Of a stretch of 63,419 nt of DNA, positions 45,377-54,748 are shown one piece after another; the stretch's first letter is position 1, and each line of letters begins with the position of its first letter. The stretch comes from Polyangiaceae bacterium (GTDB lineage Bacteria > Myxococcota_A > Polyangia > Polyangiales > Polyangiaceae), in NCBI GenBank assembly GCA_029261965.1, contig JAJDAH010000378.1, positions 1 through 63,419 of the forward strand, written 5' to 3'. Below the pieces are notes generated by a model. That model worked only from the letters and a program-made list of their open reading frames with translations. It was not told the DNA's origin and did no database searches. The translations under genes were made by a program, and so were the position numbers.

Positions 45377-46635
45377 GCAAAGGCAAAAAAATGGTCTCCC
45401 GAAGGCTCTTGCTGCGCGCGGGCGCGGCGTCCCTCGCCGGTCTCGCGGCGCCTGCGATCTGGTCTCGGGTCGCCGCCGCCAAGCCAGAGGTCGGCGAAAA
45501 ACCAAACGTGCTCGTCTGCCTCTTCATGCGGGGCGGCGTCGACGGCTTGAGCATGGTCGTCCCGCATGCCGAACCGGCCTACTACCGGGCACGCCCGAAC
45601 ATTGCGATCGCACGACCTGGCTCTGGCTCCGGCGCCGCCATCGATCTCGACGGCCGCTTCGGCCTGCACCCGAGCCTCGAACCCCTTCGGGCGCTCTATC
45701 GTGAAAAGTCCCTGGCGGTTGTGCACGCGGTGGGCTCGCCCGATCCGACGCGCTCTCACTTCGACGCCCAAGACTTCATGGAAACCGGAACACCCGGGCG
45801 GGCCTCGACTCGCGACGGGTGGCTGAACCGGTGCCTCGCCGAGCTCGAGCCCGGCAGCTCCGCCTTCCGAGCCGTCGCCATGGGCGGACCCATGCCGCGG
45901 TCGCTCTGGGGTCGAGCCCCAGCGTTGTCGGTCGGCAGCATCGAGAGCTTCGGCCTCATCGGGCCGCCGCGGGTTCGCCAGCAGCTCGGTGCGGGATTCA
46001 AGGCACTCTATGCCGACCGTTCGAACGCCGTGGAGCGGGCCGGGCGCGACGCTCTGGACGCCATCGACGTCGTCGACGCGCTCGATTCCCGCGACGATTC
46101 GGGCTCGCGTGCGCAATACCCGCGCCAATCCGGCGCGCTCCGCGATCTCGCGCGACTCATCACAGCCGACGTTGGCGTCGAGCTGGCCTTCGTCGAGATC
46201 GGAGGCTGGGACACCCACGCGCGACAGGGCGACGCCAAAGGACAGCTCGCCAATCGGCTCGGTTTGCTGGCGCGCGGCCTCGAGGCCTTCCATCGAGATC
46301 TCGGCGACGAAATGCGCCGCGTGGTGGTGCTGACCATGAGCGAGTTCGGTCGCACGGTCGCGCAGAACGGTACCGGGGGGACCGACCACGGCCACGGCAC
46401 GGCGATGATGCTCTTCGGTGGGGCGGTGCGCGGCGGGCGAGTCTACGGCAAGTGGCCGGGCCTGGAACCCGAGCAGCTGCACGAGCGTCGCGATCTGCGC
46501 GTCACGACGGACTTTCGCGACCTGTTCGGCGAAGTCGTGGCCCGTCACCTCGGCGTGCGAGACCTCGAGCGCGTGTTTCCGGGCCACACGTTTCCCGCGG
46601 CGGGCTCGTCGAGCCGAATCGGCGTGTTTGCGTGA
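45373..46635 (+). CDS. DUF1501-family Tat-exported protein
   Basis: 420 residues. A Tat signal, VSRRLLLRAGAASLAG, begins near residue 8. The fold is of the alkaline phosphatase/sulfatase superfamily type, with VLVCLFMRGGVDGLSMVVPH early, SHFDAQDFMETG centrally, FVEIGGWDTHARQG and VLTMSEFGRTVAQNGTGG, then DHGHGTAMM with probable metal-binding His/Asp residues. Substrate unknown; probably in a complex with the DUF1800 protein. Convergent with the vWA lipoprotein gene, three bases between stops. Confidence 0.87.
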   Translation: MSKGKKMVSRRLLLRAGAASLAGLAAPAIWSRVAAAKPEVGEKPNVLVCLFMRGGVDGLSMVVPHAEPAYYRARPNIAIARPGSGSGAAIDLDGRFGLHPSLEPLRALYREKSLAVVHAVGSPDPTRSHFDAQDFMETGTPGRASTRDGWLNRCLAELEPGSSAFRAVAMGGPMPRSLWGRAPALSVGSIESFGLIGPPRVRQQLGAGFKALYADRSNAVERAGRDALDAIDVVDALDSRDDSGSRAQYPRQSGALRDLARLITADVGVELAFVEIGGWDTHARQGDAKGQLANRLGLLARGLEAFHRDLGDEMRRVVVLTMSEFGRTVAQNGTGGTDHGHGTAMMLFGGAVRGGRVYGKWPGLEPEQLHERRDLRVTTDFRDLFGEVVARHLGVRDLERVFPGHTFPAAGSSSRIGVFA

Positions 46636-46638
46636 GCC

Positions 46639-48111
46639 TCAGCGCGGCGGCGCGATCATCGTCTCGCACCCGAGCGCGATGTCGACCTGGGCGTTGATCG
46701 AAACCGAGAACGTGTCGCAGCTCGCCGGACACGCGATGATGCTGGTCGGCTGCGACATGGTGGGATCGACGTCGTAGTACCAGCCACCGTTGACCGGATC
46801 GCACTGTGAAGCGTCCGGCACGTTGAGCACGGTGACCGGCGAGCCGCTGCCGTCGACGAAGCGCACGTTGACCCGGTTGAAGTCGAGGGCGCCGCCGTCC
46901 GGTGGATCGGGCACCTGGAACTCGCACCCCAGCGTGCCGCCCCGGATGGCGTCGAGCGCATCGAGGAACTGTTGGGTGACGTTGCCCGCCGGGTCGACGA
47001 TGAACGCCGTCGACGTCCCGCCGGAGCTCGCGATGCCATTCGAGTTCGTCAGCCCGTCGGTGTCGGTGGGACCGAAAACTCCGATGACATAGGTCTCGAT
47101 GCTCGGCGTCGCCCCGAGCCCCGAAGCGGCGATCGCTTGGATGTTCACGATGTCCGTGGGATCGCAGACCGTGGCGATGCCGTCGGTCGCAAACACGACG
47201 ATCACCTTGTGCCCGGGGGTTGCCTGGGCGAACGCGCTCGCTTGGTCGATGGCGCCGTCGAGGGCCGCCGAGGTGGGCGTGAGGCCCGCGGGCATCTGCG
47301 CGTTGATCGCCGCCACGAGCGCACCGCTGTTGCCGGGCAAGGTGGAGATCGGCACGGCGGGCGTCGAGTAGTCCATCGGATCGCAGGAGCTTCTGCCGAG
47401 GCATTCGCCCCCAGTGAACGGCACGCAGTTGCCGAACAAGCCGCAGTCACCGGCGACCGTCGTCCGGCACGGTCCACCCACCAGACCCGCGCACTGACCA
47501 AAGGGCACGCACGGCGCGTTCGCGCCGCAATCCATGTCGGTCGAGCAGTACTCGACGACGCTGTTGCCCTCACACACGCTGATCGTGCAGGGGCCGTCCA
47601 TGCCGCAGTCCATCTGCGAGCTGCAGGTGGCCGGAACGCCGGTCTTGGCGATCGGGAAGAACTGGATGCCGACGCCGAGCCCGGCGGATCGGGTGTCCAT
47701 CGCGAAATTCACCAACGCTTGACGAACGGCGTCCCACTTGGAGCCGCCCGTCCCGGCGGGGTTGTTCATCGAGCCGGAGATGTCGAGCATGATGTACATG
47801 TCGACCGGCACGGTCTCGCCGCGCTGCGTTTCAGCGACGCAGCCCGAGTCGGGATCGAAGCCGCCACCGCCGCCGGTGGATCCACTGTCGATCATCAAGC
47901 CGCCGCCCACGCCGGCGCCGCCGGTCCCGACGCCGCCAGTGCCGCCGGTGGCCGAGCCGCCGACGCCCGCATCCATGTTCGACGTGCCCCCGCCGCCGAA
48001 CGCGGCGAAACCGCCCGCCCCGTCAGCACGAGTCGAGCTCGAGCTGCAAGAAGCGAAGAGCGCCGCCGCGGCCATCGTCCCCGCCGTCACCCACCGATAA
48101 GTCAAACGCAT
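46639..48111 (-). CDS. Cys-rich vWA-domain lipoprotein
   Basis: 490 residues. The signal peptide ends in a lipobox (LFASC, Cys22). A Gly/Ser/Ala linker runs to about 85. The vWA domain has a MIDAS DISGSMN (about 109-115). A Cys-rich insert with EGF-like spacing (CSSQMDCGMDGPC, CSTDMDCGANAPC, CRTTVAGDCGLFGNC) lies between strands, and VVFATDGIATVC supplies the last MIDAS Asp. The family is frequent in Myxococcota surface proteins and is probably adhesive. It is 73 bp after the HupE-like gene on the same strand. Confidence 0.82.
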   Translation of the reverse strand: MRLTYRWVTAGTMAAAALFASCSSSSTRADGAGGFAAFGGGGTSNMDAGVGGSATGGTGGVGTGGAGVGGGLMIDSGSTGGGGGFDPDSGCVAETQRGETVPVDMYIMLDISGSMNNPAGTGGSKWDAVRQALVNFAMDTRSAGLGVGIQFFPIAKTGVPATCSSQMDCGMDGPCTISVCEGNSVVEYCSTDMDCGANAPCVPFGQCAGLVGGPCRTTVAGDCGLFGNCVPFTGGECLGRSSCDPMDYSTPAVPISTLPGNSGALVAAINAQMPAGLTPTSAALDGAIDQASAFAQATPGHKVIVVFATDGIATVCDPTDIVNIQAIAASGLGATPSIETYVIGVFGPTDTDGLTNSNGIASSGGTSTAFIVDPAGNVTQQFLDALDAIRGGTLGCEFQVPDPPDGGALDFNRVNVRFVDGSGSPVTVLNVPDASQCDPVNGGWYYDVDPTMSQPTSIIACPASCDTFSVSINAQVDIALGCETMIAPPR

Positions 48112-48184
48112 CTCGGTGGACCTATCACGAGAGCTAGAGCCCCGCTAGCCACGCGCCGGCCGCTTTCCCGACCCCGCGGCCGGT

Positions 48185-49399
48185 TCAGAATCCGGAAACG
48201 ATGTCGAAACCCGACGCGCGTTCGGCGAGCCACACGAGTCCCATGAGCGCGACCGCGCCGCTCACCACACGAACGACGAAGCGCGCACGCACCGCGTCCT
48301 TGCGAAGCCAAACCATCGCTCCGAACAGCGGCACCACGATCGCCAACTGCCCAAGCTCCACACCGACGTTGAACGCCAAGAGCGCCGACACGAGCGCCCC
48401 CGACGGTAGGCCGAGATCCATCAACACCGAGCTGAACCCGAATCCGTGAAGCAAACCGAAAGCAAAGGTGACTCCCGCACGCACTCGTGGCCTTTCGCGG
48501 ACCACGTTCTCCACCGCCACATACACGATGCTCAGGGCGATCATCGACTCGACGAACCGGGACGGCACGTTCACCCACCCGAGCGCACCGACGGCGAGGG
48601 TGATGCTGTGGGCGAGCGTGAACGACGTGACGACGAGGGCGAGCTCCTTGACCGACGCGATGACGAGCACCAGGGCGACGACGAACAACACGTGGTCGAT
48701 GCCGAGCCAGATGTGACGAACGCCTTCCCAGAGATAGGCAACGAACGTCCCGCCGACCGTCGCGGCGTCGGCGTCGGTGTTGGCACGGCCCGGGGAGCCA
48801 GCCGCGCCCGTAGAGCCGCGGTCGCTCGTGACGCCTTCGAGCCAGGCCGTGGCGTCGGCGTCGGCCGCTTGCGGCGACTCGCGAGCGTCGACCCGCAAGA
48901 CGTCTTCTTCGGCGGCCAGCAGCTTTTCGTGCACGAGCGTGCCGACGCGCACCTGGGTGAGGTGACGATGCCCACCGGCGTCCTCCAGAAACGCGACGTT
49001 CGACACCGCGAGCTCACCGAGCGAGCCCGGACAGCTCGCCTTCCACTTCAGCCGAACGCGTTTGCCCTGCGCGGTCGCGTCGACTTCTGCATCCCCGACG
49101 AGCTCACAATCCTCGCCGCCGTTCTGGATCCGGATCCGCTCCCGCAGATAGGCGGAGAGAAACGAGGCGCCAGCCTCGATTTCCTCGGCGACCACCCGAC
49201 CGTCTCGGTCGAGATCGAGCCGATCGACGAGCACGACGGACGCCGTCGCTCCGTCGACGTCGAGCGCCATGGAGATCCCGTCGCCGGTCGGCAGAAGGCG
49301 CATGCCGCTCATGGCGTTCTTGTGAGCCGCAGCGGTGCCCGCGAGAACGAAAACGCCGAGCAGCACCAGGGCAGCTGGCAGACGCCGCGTTCCGCGCAT
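48185..49399 (-). CDS. HupE/UreJ-family membrane protein with N-terminal extracytoplasmic domain
   Basis: 404 residues. A signal sequence (LPAALVLLGVFVLAGTAAA) precedes an exported beta domain (about 30-200). About six membrane helices then contain the HupE/UreJ signature HIWLGIDHVLFVVALVLV, and FGLLHGFGFSSVL and AFNVGVELGQL, with conserved His, Asp and Glu. HupE/UreJ proteins are thought to move or bind nickel or other metals; this branch with the exported domain is often annotated only by that domain. The ATG at 49399 starts the signal. FHA and HupE-like genes are separated by 11 bp. Confidence 0.8.
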   Translation of the reverse strand: MRGTRRLPAALVLLGVFVLAGTAAAHKNAMSGMRLLPTGDGISMALDVDGATASVVLVDRLDLDRDGRVVAEEIEAGASFLSAYLRERIRIQNGGEDCELVGDAEVDATAQGKRVRLKWKASCPGSLGELAVSNVAFLEDAGGHRHLTQVRVGTLVHEKLLAAEEDVLRVDARESPQAADADATAWLEGVTSDRGSTGAAGSPGRANTDADAATVGGTFVAYLWEGVRHIWLGIDHVLFVVALVLVIASVKELALVVTSFTLAHSITLAVGALGWVNVPSRFVESMIALSIVYVAVENVVRERPRVRAGVTFAFGLLHGFGFSSVLMDLGLPSGALVSALLAFNVGVELGQLAIVVPLFGAMVWLRKDAVRARFVVRVVSGAVALMGLVWLAERASGFDIVSGF

Positions 49400-49410
49400 C
49401 GGGCGATCGC

Positions 49411-50286
49411 CTAGCGCGCGGTCAGACGGGAGATCCGCGCGAGCAGGTCGCGGGTGACCTCGCCACCACGTGAATCGAGCGACGCGACGAACGTTTTGTA
49501 TTCCCCGAGTAGCTTGGCGTCGACCCCGGCGACGTTCGCCACCAGCCCCTCGAACCGGTCCAAGATCTTCGGCGAGATGAGCCGCCGCGTTCTCAGGTGC
49601 ACCTCGACCACGCGATCGATCCACTGGGTCCGCCCGGTCATCTCCGAGATGTCCATGCACAGAACGCAAGCGTCGATCAGCCGTTGCTCGCCCACCGAGC
49701 GGCCGGCGTACATCAGGTCGCCAATCCAGTCGTCGAGCAGTCGGCTCGCTTGGTCGAGCTGCCCGCGGCCGAGCAACTCGTGCACCATGTGCTCGAGCAG
49801 CTCCGGGCGCTGTTTTCGGAGGGTGGAATCTTCAGACAAGTCGCCAGCGTCCTCGCCCGGCTCGTCGAGCTGAAGCGCCGGATCCGGCGAGACGTCCAGG
49901 GGGGCCTGACTGCCGGCGGGCGGCACCACCTTGCCGGTGCGCATGAGGTCGGACGCGCTCCGCGGCTGAGGAAAATCGTCGGGATCGGTCAAGCCGCCGA
50001 AGAGCGACAGCTGCTGGGTGCCGATGAGAATTCGGTCACCGTCTTGAAGCACCGTCGGCTTGTCGATGATGTGCTCATTGACGTAGACGCCGTTGGCGCT
50101 GCCGAGATCTTCGATGGTCACGCCGCCCGTCGTCACCGTCAGCCGGGCGTGGGCCCGAGAGGCGAGCGCGTCTTCCAAAATCAGGTCGCACGCCGACCCG
50201 CGCCCCATGATGATCTGCCCCTTGGGCAGAGCGAGCTGTCGGCCCTTGTAGAGCAGGCCCCATGCTGGTCTATCGAATCTGGGCAA
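49411..50286 (-). CDS. FHA-domain protein with the same helical C-terminal domain as 19280-20107
   Basis: 291 residues. The FHA domain (about 10-95) has IIMGRGSACDLILEDALASRAHA and LGSANGVYVNE, with the Arg, Ser and His contacts for phosphothreonine. A polar linker leads to a helical C-terminal region, whose last 85 residues parallel those of the other FHA protein. Start is TTG at 50286, preceded by AGGGA. It should respond to a Ser/Thr kinase; the kinase remnant just beyond the divergent gap is now broken. Confidence 0.82.
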   Translation of the reverse strand: MPRFDRPAWGLLYKGRQLALPKGQIIMGRGSACDLILEDALASRAHARLTVTTGGVTIEDLGSANGVYVNEHIIDKPTVLQDGDRILIGTQQLSLFGGLTDPDDFPQPRSASDLMRTGKVVPPAGSQAPLDVSPDPALQLDEPGEDAGDLSEDSTLRKQRPELLEHMVHELLGRGQLDQASRLLDDWIGDLMYAGRSVGEQRLIDACVLCMDISEMTGRTQWIDRVVEVHLRTRRLISPKILDRFEGLVANVAGVDAKLLGEYKTFVASLDSRGGEVTRDLLARISRLTAR

Positions 50287-50564
50287 AGTCTTCCCTGGCT
50301 CGCACGCAGCCGCGCACTTTAGTCAAACCAGTCCGCCACGATAATCTCCGATTCGCTCGGCCGAAGCCCCTGAAAATGTCTGGAGACGAGCTGAACGTCC
50401 GACGAGGCCCGGGCGCGACGGCGAGCGAATCACGCCGGGGCGGCCGTAGGCTAAAAACCGCAGTTTTCAGGCTCTGCCCGCGATTTTTCCGGCGGTCCGT
50501 CGGCACGGGGCTTGCTCTACACGACGCGCGCGGGCCGTGAGCCCGGGCGGACGCGCGCAAGCCA
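50287..50564. other. Intergenic region at the left border of the low-G+C island
   Basis: 278 bp between the FHA gene (minus) and the kinase remnant (plus). I see no gene. It holds a small AAAAC-CGCA-GTTTT hairpin near 50455-50470 and G+C-rich sequence, and must contain the promoters for both flanking genes. Confidence 0.5.
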
Positions 50565-51098
50565 ATGAGCGAAGAACACACGAAGCCAGACTCTACCGCG
50601 GAAAGCCTCGTCGGGGACACCATCGACGGTACGTACGAAGTCCGCCGTTCGATCGGTGGGGGCGCGGCGCCCGAGAAGCCGCTGATCGCGCTCGAGACGC
50701 GGCCGCGGTATCCGCTCGACCCGAGCGAGCAGGAGCGCACCGCGCCTCGTCTGGTCCCGGCAACGCCCGCCTCCGCACCTCGTGCGCGTCCGAGCTCTGC
50801 GCGTGGGAAACGAGCCCATCGCACAGCGGCCGGCTGTCAAGATCGATCGCGGCTTAGAGCCACGGGACGTGAGGCGACGCGCGAGGACGAGCTGCGCCCG
50901 CGTCAGCCCGATGTTGCTCATGCAGGATCCAATGGCTCTTTGCGCGGTGGAAACCTCGGTGGACCGGCACAAACATCCGAACCACCGCGGCCGAACGTTC
51001 CAGCGCCGTCGACTTCTACTGCAAGGCTTGGTCAAGTTCGTCCAACTTGGCCAATTGCGCGGGAGACAGGCCGGCGCGATTCGCCTGCAACCACCTAA
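50565..51098 (+). pseudogene. 5' remnant of a Ser/Thr protein kinase gene
   Basis: The first 40 or so residues, including AESLVGDTIDGTYEVRRSIG, are the normal start of a myxobacterial Hanks-type kinase, up to the glycine-rich ATP loop. There the homology stops (GGGAAPEKP...). The open frame runs on with Ala/Pro/Arg-rich sequence of no recognised family and overlaps the end of the convergent TMTC-like gene. No VAVK lysine, HRD or DFG motif follows. So the gene was broken near 50680, most simply when the island to the right was inserted or a deletion removed the rest. Confidence 0.65.
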
Positions 51099-52740
51099 GG
51101 TCGTCGAGCACGGATCGGCCCTGGCCGCACTCGACGCGAGCCGCAACATTTACGAGCCGCAACTTTTTTCGCAGGTTGCTAGGACCTGCCAACATCAAAC
51201 CTTCTCCCGCGGATTTCGTCGCCGTCGAACAGTCGCCTAGGTTGAAAAGCTCGTTCAGACTGAGCTCGTAGTACGCCGTCGCCTTGAGCGACGAAGAAGT
51301 CGGCAGGTCGATCAAAGCCAAGAGCAGCTGGCGAGCACGCAGATATTGCCCACTCTCCCGCTCTGCCTTTGCGAAATGCAGCATCGTTACCGGCAAGTCA
51401 ACGAACGCTACTATGTCATCCTGCGCCGCTAGGTCGAGAGCGACCTTCGCGTGGTGTGCGGCGCTCGCGTAGTGCCGTGCGGAGTACCGCGCTAGAGCGA
51501 GTCCGCTGTGAGCCTCCGCACACTTCCAATTCCGCGCGATCTCCCATGACCAGAGCGAAGAATCGTCGACAAAGCGACGGCCCCGCTCGGCAGCCTTTGC
51601 GCCTGATAAAACAAAGAAACAGAAACCAATGCCAAGTACCGCGCGGCCGGCCCGCCGCCAACGAATGGCCTGAAGCAAAACGGCGGTTGCCGCCGCCAAT
51701 ATTCCGGCGAGCGGGATGTACAAATACCTGTCCGCCATTGCGTGCCGAAGCGGGATGAGCCCAGAAACGGGGACCAGGAACGCAACGAACCACAGGATGC
51801 CACCGAGGGGCCAACGCATCTCCGGTCGCGAGCGCCGCATGCATGCGCAGACAGTGAGAGCAATCCCTACGAGCAGTAGAACCCATCCCGAACGCCAGGA
51901 ATGAGGAATTGGGAGCGCGTCGCACACGGATGCAGGGACTAGCAGAGCAGTGTATCCCAGATACTTCTCCATCGCGTCGCCAAAAAGGAGCAGGCGGTCA
52001 CCGAGGTTGACCCCGGTGTCCCTGATGGCTAGCCGTGCGTCGACATTGCTTAGAATCACTGCGGCGAGTCCAACGCAGGCACCTCCAACCATCCCCAAAT
52101 GGACCAAACGCCGACGTGGCCCTGTGAGGGCCGCTACTGCAAACGGGATGCAAGCGGCCGCGGCCGCTACCTCCTTAGTAAGCAAGCCAAACCAAAGGGC
52201 CACCCCCGCGAGAAGAGCCCATCGCGCCCTGCCGCGCTCTGCATAGGTCAGCCCCGCGTGCGCCCATAGAAGCAAACATGTCAAAGCCAACAGGTCTGGC
52301 CTCGCCCCGGTCCAAGCCACCACCGTCACGCAAACCGGGTGCGCCGCGAACAGGAGCGCCGTGGCGGGGCCAAGAGCCGAGGCGGGGGCCAATCGCCTAA
52401 GAAAGAAGCCCAGCAAGCATGCGTTTAGGAAGTGGACGGCGAGATTGGATAACCGGAACAGTTGGGGCGCGTCACCGAGCACGTAGAGACAGAGGGTGTT
52501 GTAAGCGGCGACGACGGGCCGATACGGATATTCCGAATGACCTGAGTGAATGAACTCCCAAAGTCTGCCAAAAGAATCAAAAGCAAATCCCCGATCGGTG
52601 ATCTGACGAGTGTCGGTCCACACGAACTCCCCGTTGAGCGCGACCATCAGCGGAAGGCAACCAAGCATCGCAGCCGCGAAGATGAGACGACACGGGATAG
52701 ACTTGCTGATCGACGAGTCGCTCAAGAGTCGTGACGCCAC
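51016..52740 (-). CDS. TMTC-like multi-pass glycosyltransferase with TPR tail
   Basis: 574 residues. About eleven membrane helices (residues 15-385) are followed by a soluble TPR-like helical tail (about 400-574: AHSGLALARYSARHYASAAHH). The first exported loop has NGEFVWTDTRQITD and YPYRPVVAAYNTL, and a later loop RHAMADRYLYIPLAG. These are the landmarks of TMTC/GT-C O-mannosyltransferase-like proteins, which use lipid-linked sugars. Whether it is active here is unknown. It is the last gene of the eight-gene operon, 14 bp after the Lnt-C39 gene; the GTG start has no strong ribosome site. The 3' end overlaps the kinase remnant frame. Confidence 0.72.
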   Translation of the reverse strand: MASRLLSDSSISKSIPCRLIFAAAMLGCLPLMVALNGEFVWTDTRQITDRGFAFDSFGRLWEFIHSGHSEYPYRPVVAAYNTLCLYVLGDAPQLFRLSNLAVHFLNACLLGFFLRRLAPASALGPATALLFAAHPVCVTVVAWTGARPDLLALTCLLLWAHAGLTYAERGRARWALLAGVALWFGLLTKEVAAAAACIPFAVAALTGPRRRLVHLGMVGGACVGLAAVILSNVDARLAIRDTGVNLGDRLLLFGDAMEKYLGYTALLVPASVCDALPIPHSWRSGWVLLLVGIALTVCACMRRSRPEMRWPLGGILWFVAFLVPVSGLIPLRHAMADRYLYIPLAGILAAATAVLLQAIRWRRAGRAVLGIGFCFFVLSGAKAAERGRRFVDDSSLWSWEIARNWKCAEAHSGLALARYSARHYASAAHHAKVALDLAAQDDIVAFVDLPVTMLHFAKAERESGQYLRARQLLLALIDLPTSSSLKATAYYELSLNELFNLGDCSTATKSAGEGLMLAGPSNLRKKLRLVNVAARVECGQGRSVLDDLRWLQANRAGLSPAQLAKLDELDQALQ

Positions 52741-52754
52741 AGATCAAGAGTTGT

Positions 52755-54704
52755 CTACTGGGTGCTAATGACCAAGAGCCTGCCGGACCAGAGACGTTCG
52801 AATTCGTTTCTACGTACGTTGCCCAGCCGGCCCGTGGCAGGATCAAAAACGAAACAGTCTTCGCGCCCGACGCTGACGATGACAACAAAGTGCCCAATTC
52901 CCAAGTGTGCAATGGCAGGCAGTGGAACGGTTCCTAGATCCTCGAATGTCGTTTCTACACCGGCGGCGTCGAAGCCTTGATCTCGGGCGAACTCTGCAAG
53001 ATCAGCGAACGACAAACCCGTCTCGGCCGCCGGAGGTTGTGATGAGACGAAGTCCTCCTCAAAAACTTCCGCACCAAGAAGCGTCAACGAGTAGGCTATT
53101 GCCGCTGCACCGCAAGTCAACTCACTCGACTGCCGGAAGAGTGGAGAAATTTCGTCCGGGATCGTCGCAGCCGACCCAATTCGAGTCGCGGCGAGCAACG
53201 GCACTTCACGCGCGACTGCTGTCGTGACGAGCTGAAGAACCAGTCCAGTGACAATGGCCCCTGCACCGAGCAGTCCCACAAAGCAGTATCGCGGAATCAT
53301 CACCCAGCGAAATGCAGCTTCTTCGCGCGCAGCGACGCCACGGCGCACACCTTGGTACGCCAGCCCTACTACCAACAGCATGGCGGCGACTAACATCGTC
53401 AATCGATGAACGACACAACCAATCGGCGCGGGAGTAGTAGCACGCCCAAGTTGGAAGGCGGTAACAGCGGGACCCTGAGCCTCCATGCTGCCCTGTGACA
53501 ATCTGCCGTACTCGTCCACCACGATCGCGGGTCCTGAATTCGACAGGAACAGCATGGGCCTGCGCACCGCGGCGGCCGCCAGCGCCGAATACTGAACGTG
53601 CCATTCCGTTAAGAAGCCCAGCTCGAAAGACGAGTCGTCACTAACAACAATGATGGCATCCGCGCCGTCATCGACCTGCTCTGCCAAATCGGAATGAAAG
53701 ACCGAGTCGAAGCAAATCGGGACGGCGAACATCCCTAGTGGTGTTTCCACAAGCCCGGTCTGGCCGACATCGTACTTTGATTCGGCGATTGGAACGACGC
53801 GACGCTTTCTGCTTGCGACCGCAACCGTACCATCAGATCGGAACACGACGACGCTGTTGTGTCGACTGCCGTCCGGCTGAAGGTCCGGGCTTGGCGCAAT
53901 AACCGTTGCACTTCGCCCCTTGAGCATTCGAGCAAACGCGCTTCTTCGTCGGTCCAGCCTAGCATTGAACAATCCATTTCCACCCTCTGGCCAGACGACA
54001 ACTTCGGCATCATCTTCCAATGCGGCTACGGTCAGCGCATCGAGTCGGTCTTCGATCAGTCTGCGCTCCTGGAGCGACCACGAGGCTCGATTGTGCGTTG
54101 CGTGGGGAATGGACGGCTCGATCGCATGAATTCTGACCGCGCTACTTGTCCGATCCGATCCTGCCGTCGCCAGAGCCACTAGAATCACAGCCGCCGACGC
54201 GCCCCAGACAACGCCGACGGTCCTCGCATCCAGCGATGCCAAGCTGCTCGACAGCGCGACCACTATTAGCTCAAGCACGGCGATGCCCACCGTACTTGTC
54301 GCAGCGACCAACTCAGGCAACTCTATGGGCAGCGCCCCGGTAATGTAGATTGGGGTGACGTACTCCGACGTAACGGTGGTTAGTGCTACCCACGCCATTG
54401 GCACTGCGCACCATCTCAACGACATCGGCAAGAGCGGCATCACGACTCGTGCACAGTAGAATGCCGCAGCGGCTACGAAGCCGCCGACCGCCCACGCCCC
54501 AAGTTGAAGTGAAGTCTGCCAGCTGGCAAGACTGTAGGGCACTACGGAGTGCCAGATCAGTCCGACCACTGCGCCGCACAGTCCCCAGGAAGGCGCTGAG
54601 TTCTCCTTGCGCAGTGCCCAGAGAACAGGCACGAGAGCTACGCAACTTATCCAGGAGATGTGGACCGGCGGAAAGCTGATCTGCAACAGCAAGCCCGAAG
54701 TCAC
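52755..54704 (-). CDS. Apolipoprotein N-acyltransferase-like protein fused to a C39-type cysteine peptidase
   Basis: About 649 residues. The N-terminal 170 residues are membrane helices like those of Lnt (LLLQISFPPVHISWISCVALVPVLWAL opens them). A nitrilase-type domain follows with a complete Glu-Lys-Cys triad: E240 in WPEGG, K300 in ASRKRRVVP and C331 in VPICFDS. After the last Lnt helix (about 435-453) an added helix (475-496) leads to a C39-like peptidase domain (about 515-649) with Q525...C531 (QSSELTCGAAAIAY), H605 in GIGHFVVIV and D621 in FDPATG. The helix count places both catalytic domains outside the membrane. The GTG at 54704 is preferred, as AGGAGG lies 4 nt upstream; an in-frame TTG at 54752 overlaps the preceding gene. 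Possible roles: acylating lipoproteins of the operon and cutting a Gly-Gly leader. Confidence 0.82.
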   Translation of the reverse strand: MTSGLLLQISFPPVHISWISCVALVPVLWALRKENSAPSWGLCGAVVGLIWHSVVPYSLASWQTSLQLGAWAVGGFVAAAAFYCARVVMPLLPMSLRWCAVPMAWVALTTVTSEYVTPIYITGALPIELPELVAATSTVGIAVLELIVVALSSSLASLDARTVGVVWGASAAVILVALATAGSDRTSSAVRIHAIEPSIPHATHNRASWSLQERRLIEDRLDALTVAALEDDAEVVVWPEGGNGLFNARLDRRRSAFARMLKGRSATVIAPSPDLQPDGSRHNSVVVFRSDGTVAVASRKRRVVPIAESKYDVGQTGLVETPLGMFAVPICFDSVFHSDLAEQVDDGADAIIVVSDDSSFELGFLTEWHVQYSALAAAAVRRPMLFLSNSGPAIVVDEYGRLSQGSMEAQGPAVTAFQLGRATTPAPIGCVVHRLTMLVAAMLLVVGLAYQGVRRGVAAREEAAFRWVMIPRYCFVGLLGAGAIVTGLVLQLVTTAVAREVPLLAATRIGSAATIPDEISPLFRQSSELTCGAAAIAYSLTLLGAEVFEEDFVSSQPPAAETGLSFADLAEFARDQGFDAAGVETTFEDLGTVPLPAIAHLGIGHFVVIVSVGREDCFVFDPATGRLGNVRRNEFERLWSGRLLVISTQ

Positions 54705-54748
54705 CGAACCTCCTAGGAGTCGGCCCGTCACCCCTCGAGCCTGTCCGA

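Noticed and set aside
50782-51240. Plus-strand open frame after the kinase remnant
   Set aside because: Basic, low-complexity translation with no recognised motif, overlapping the 3' end of the TMTC-like gene.
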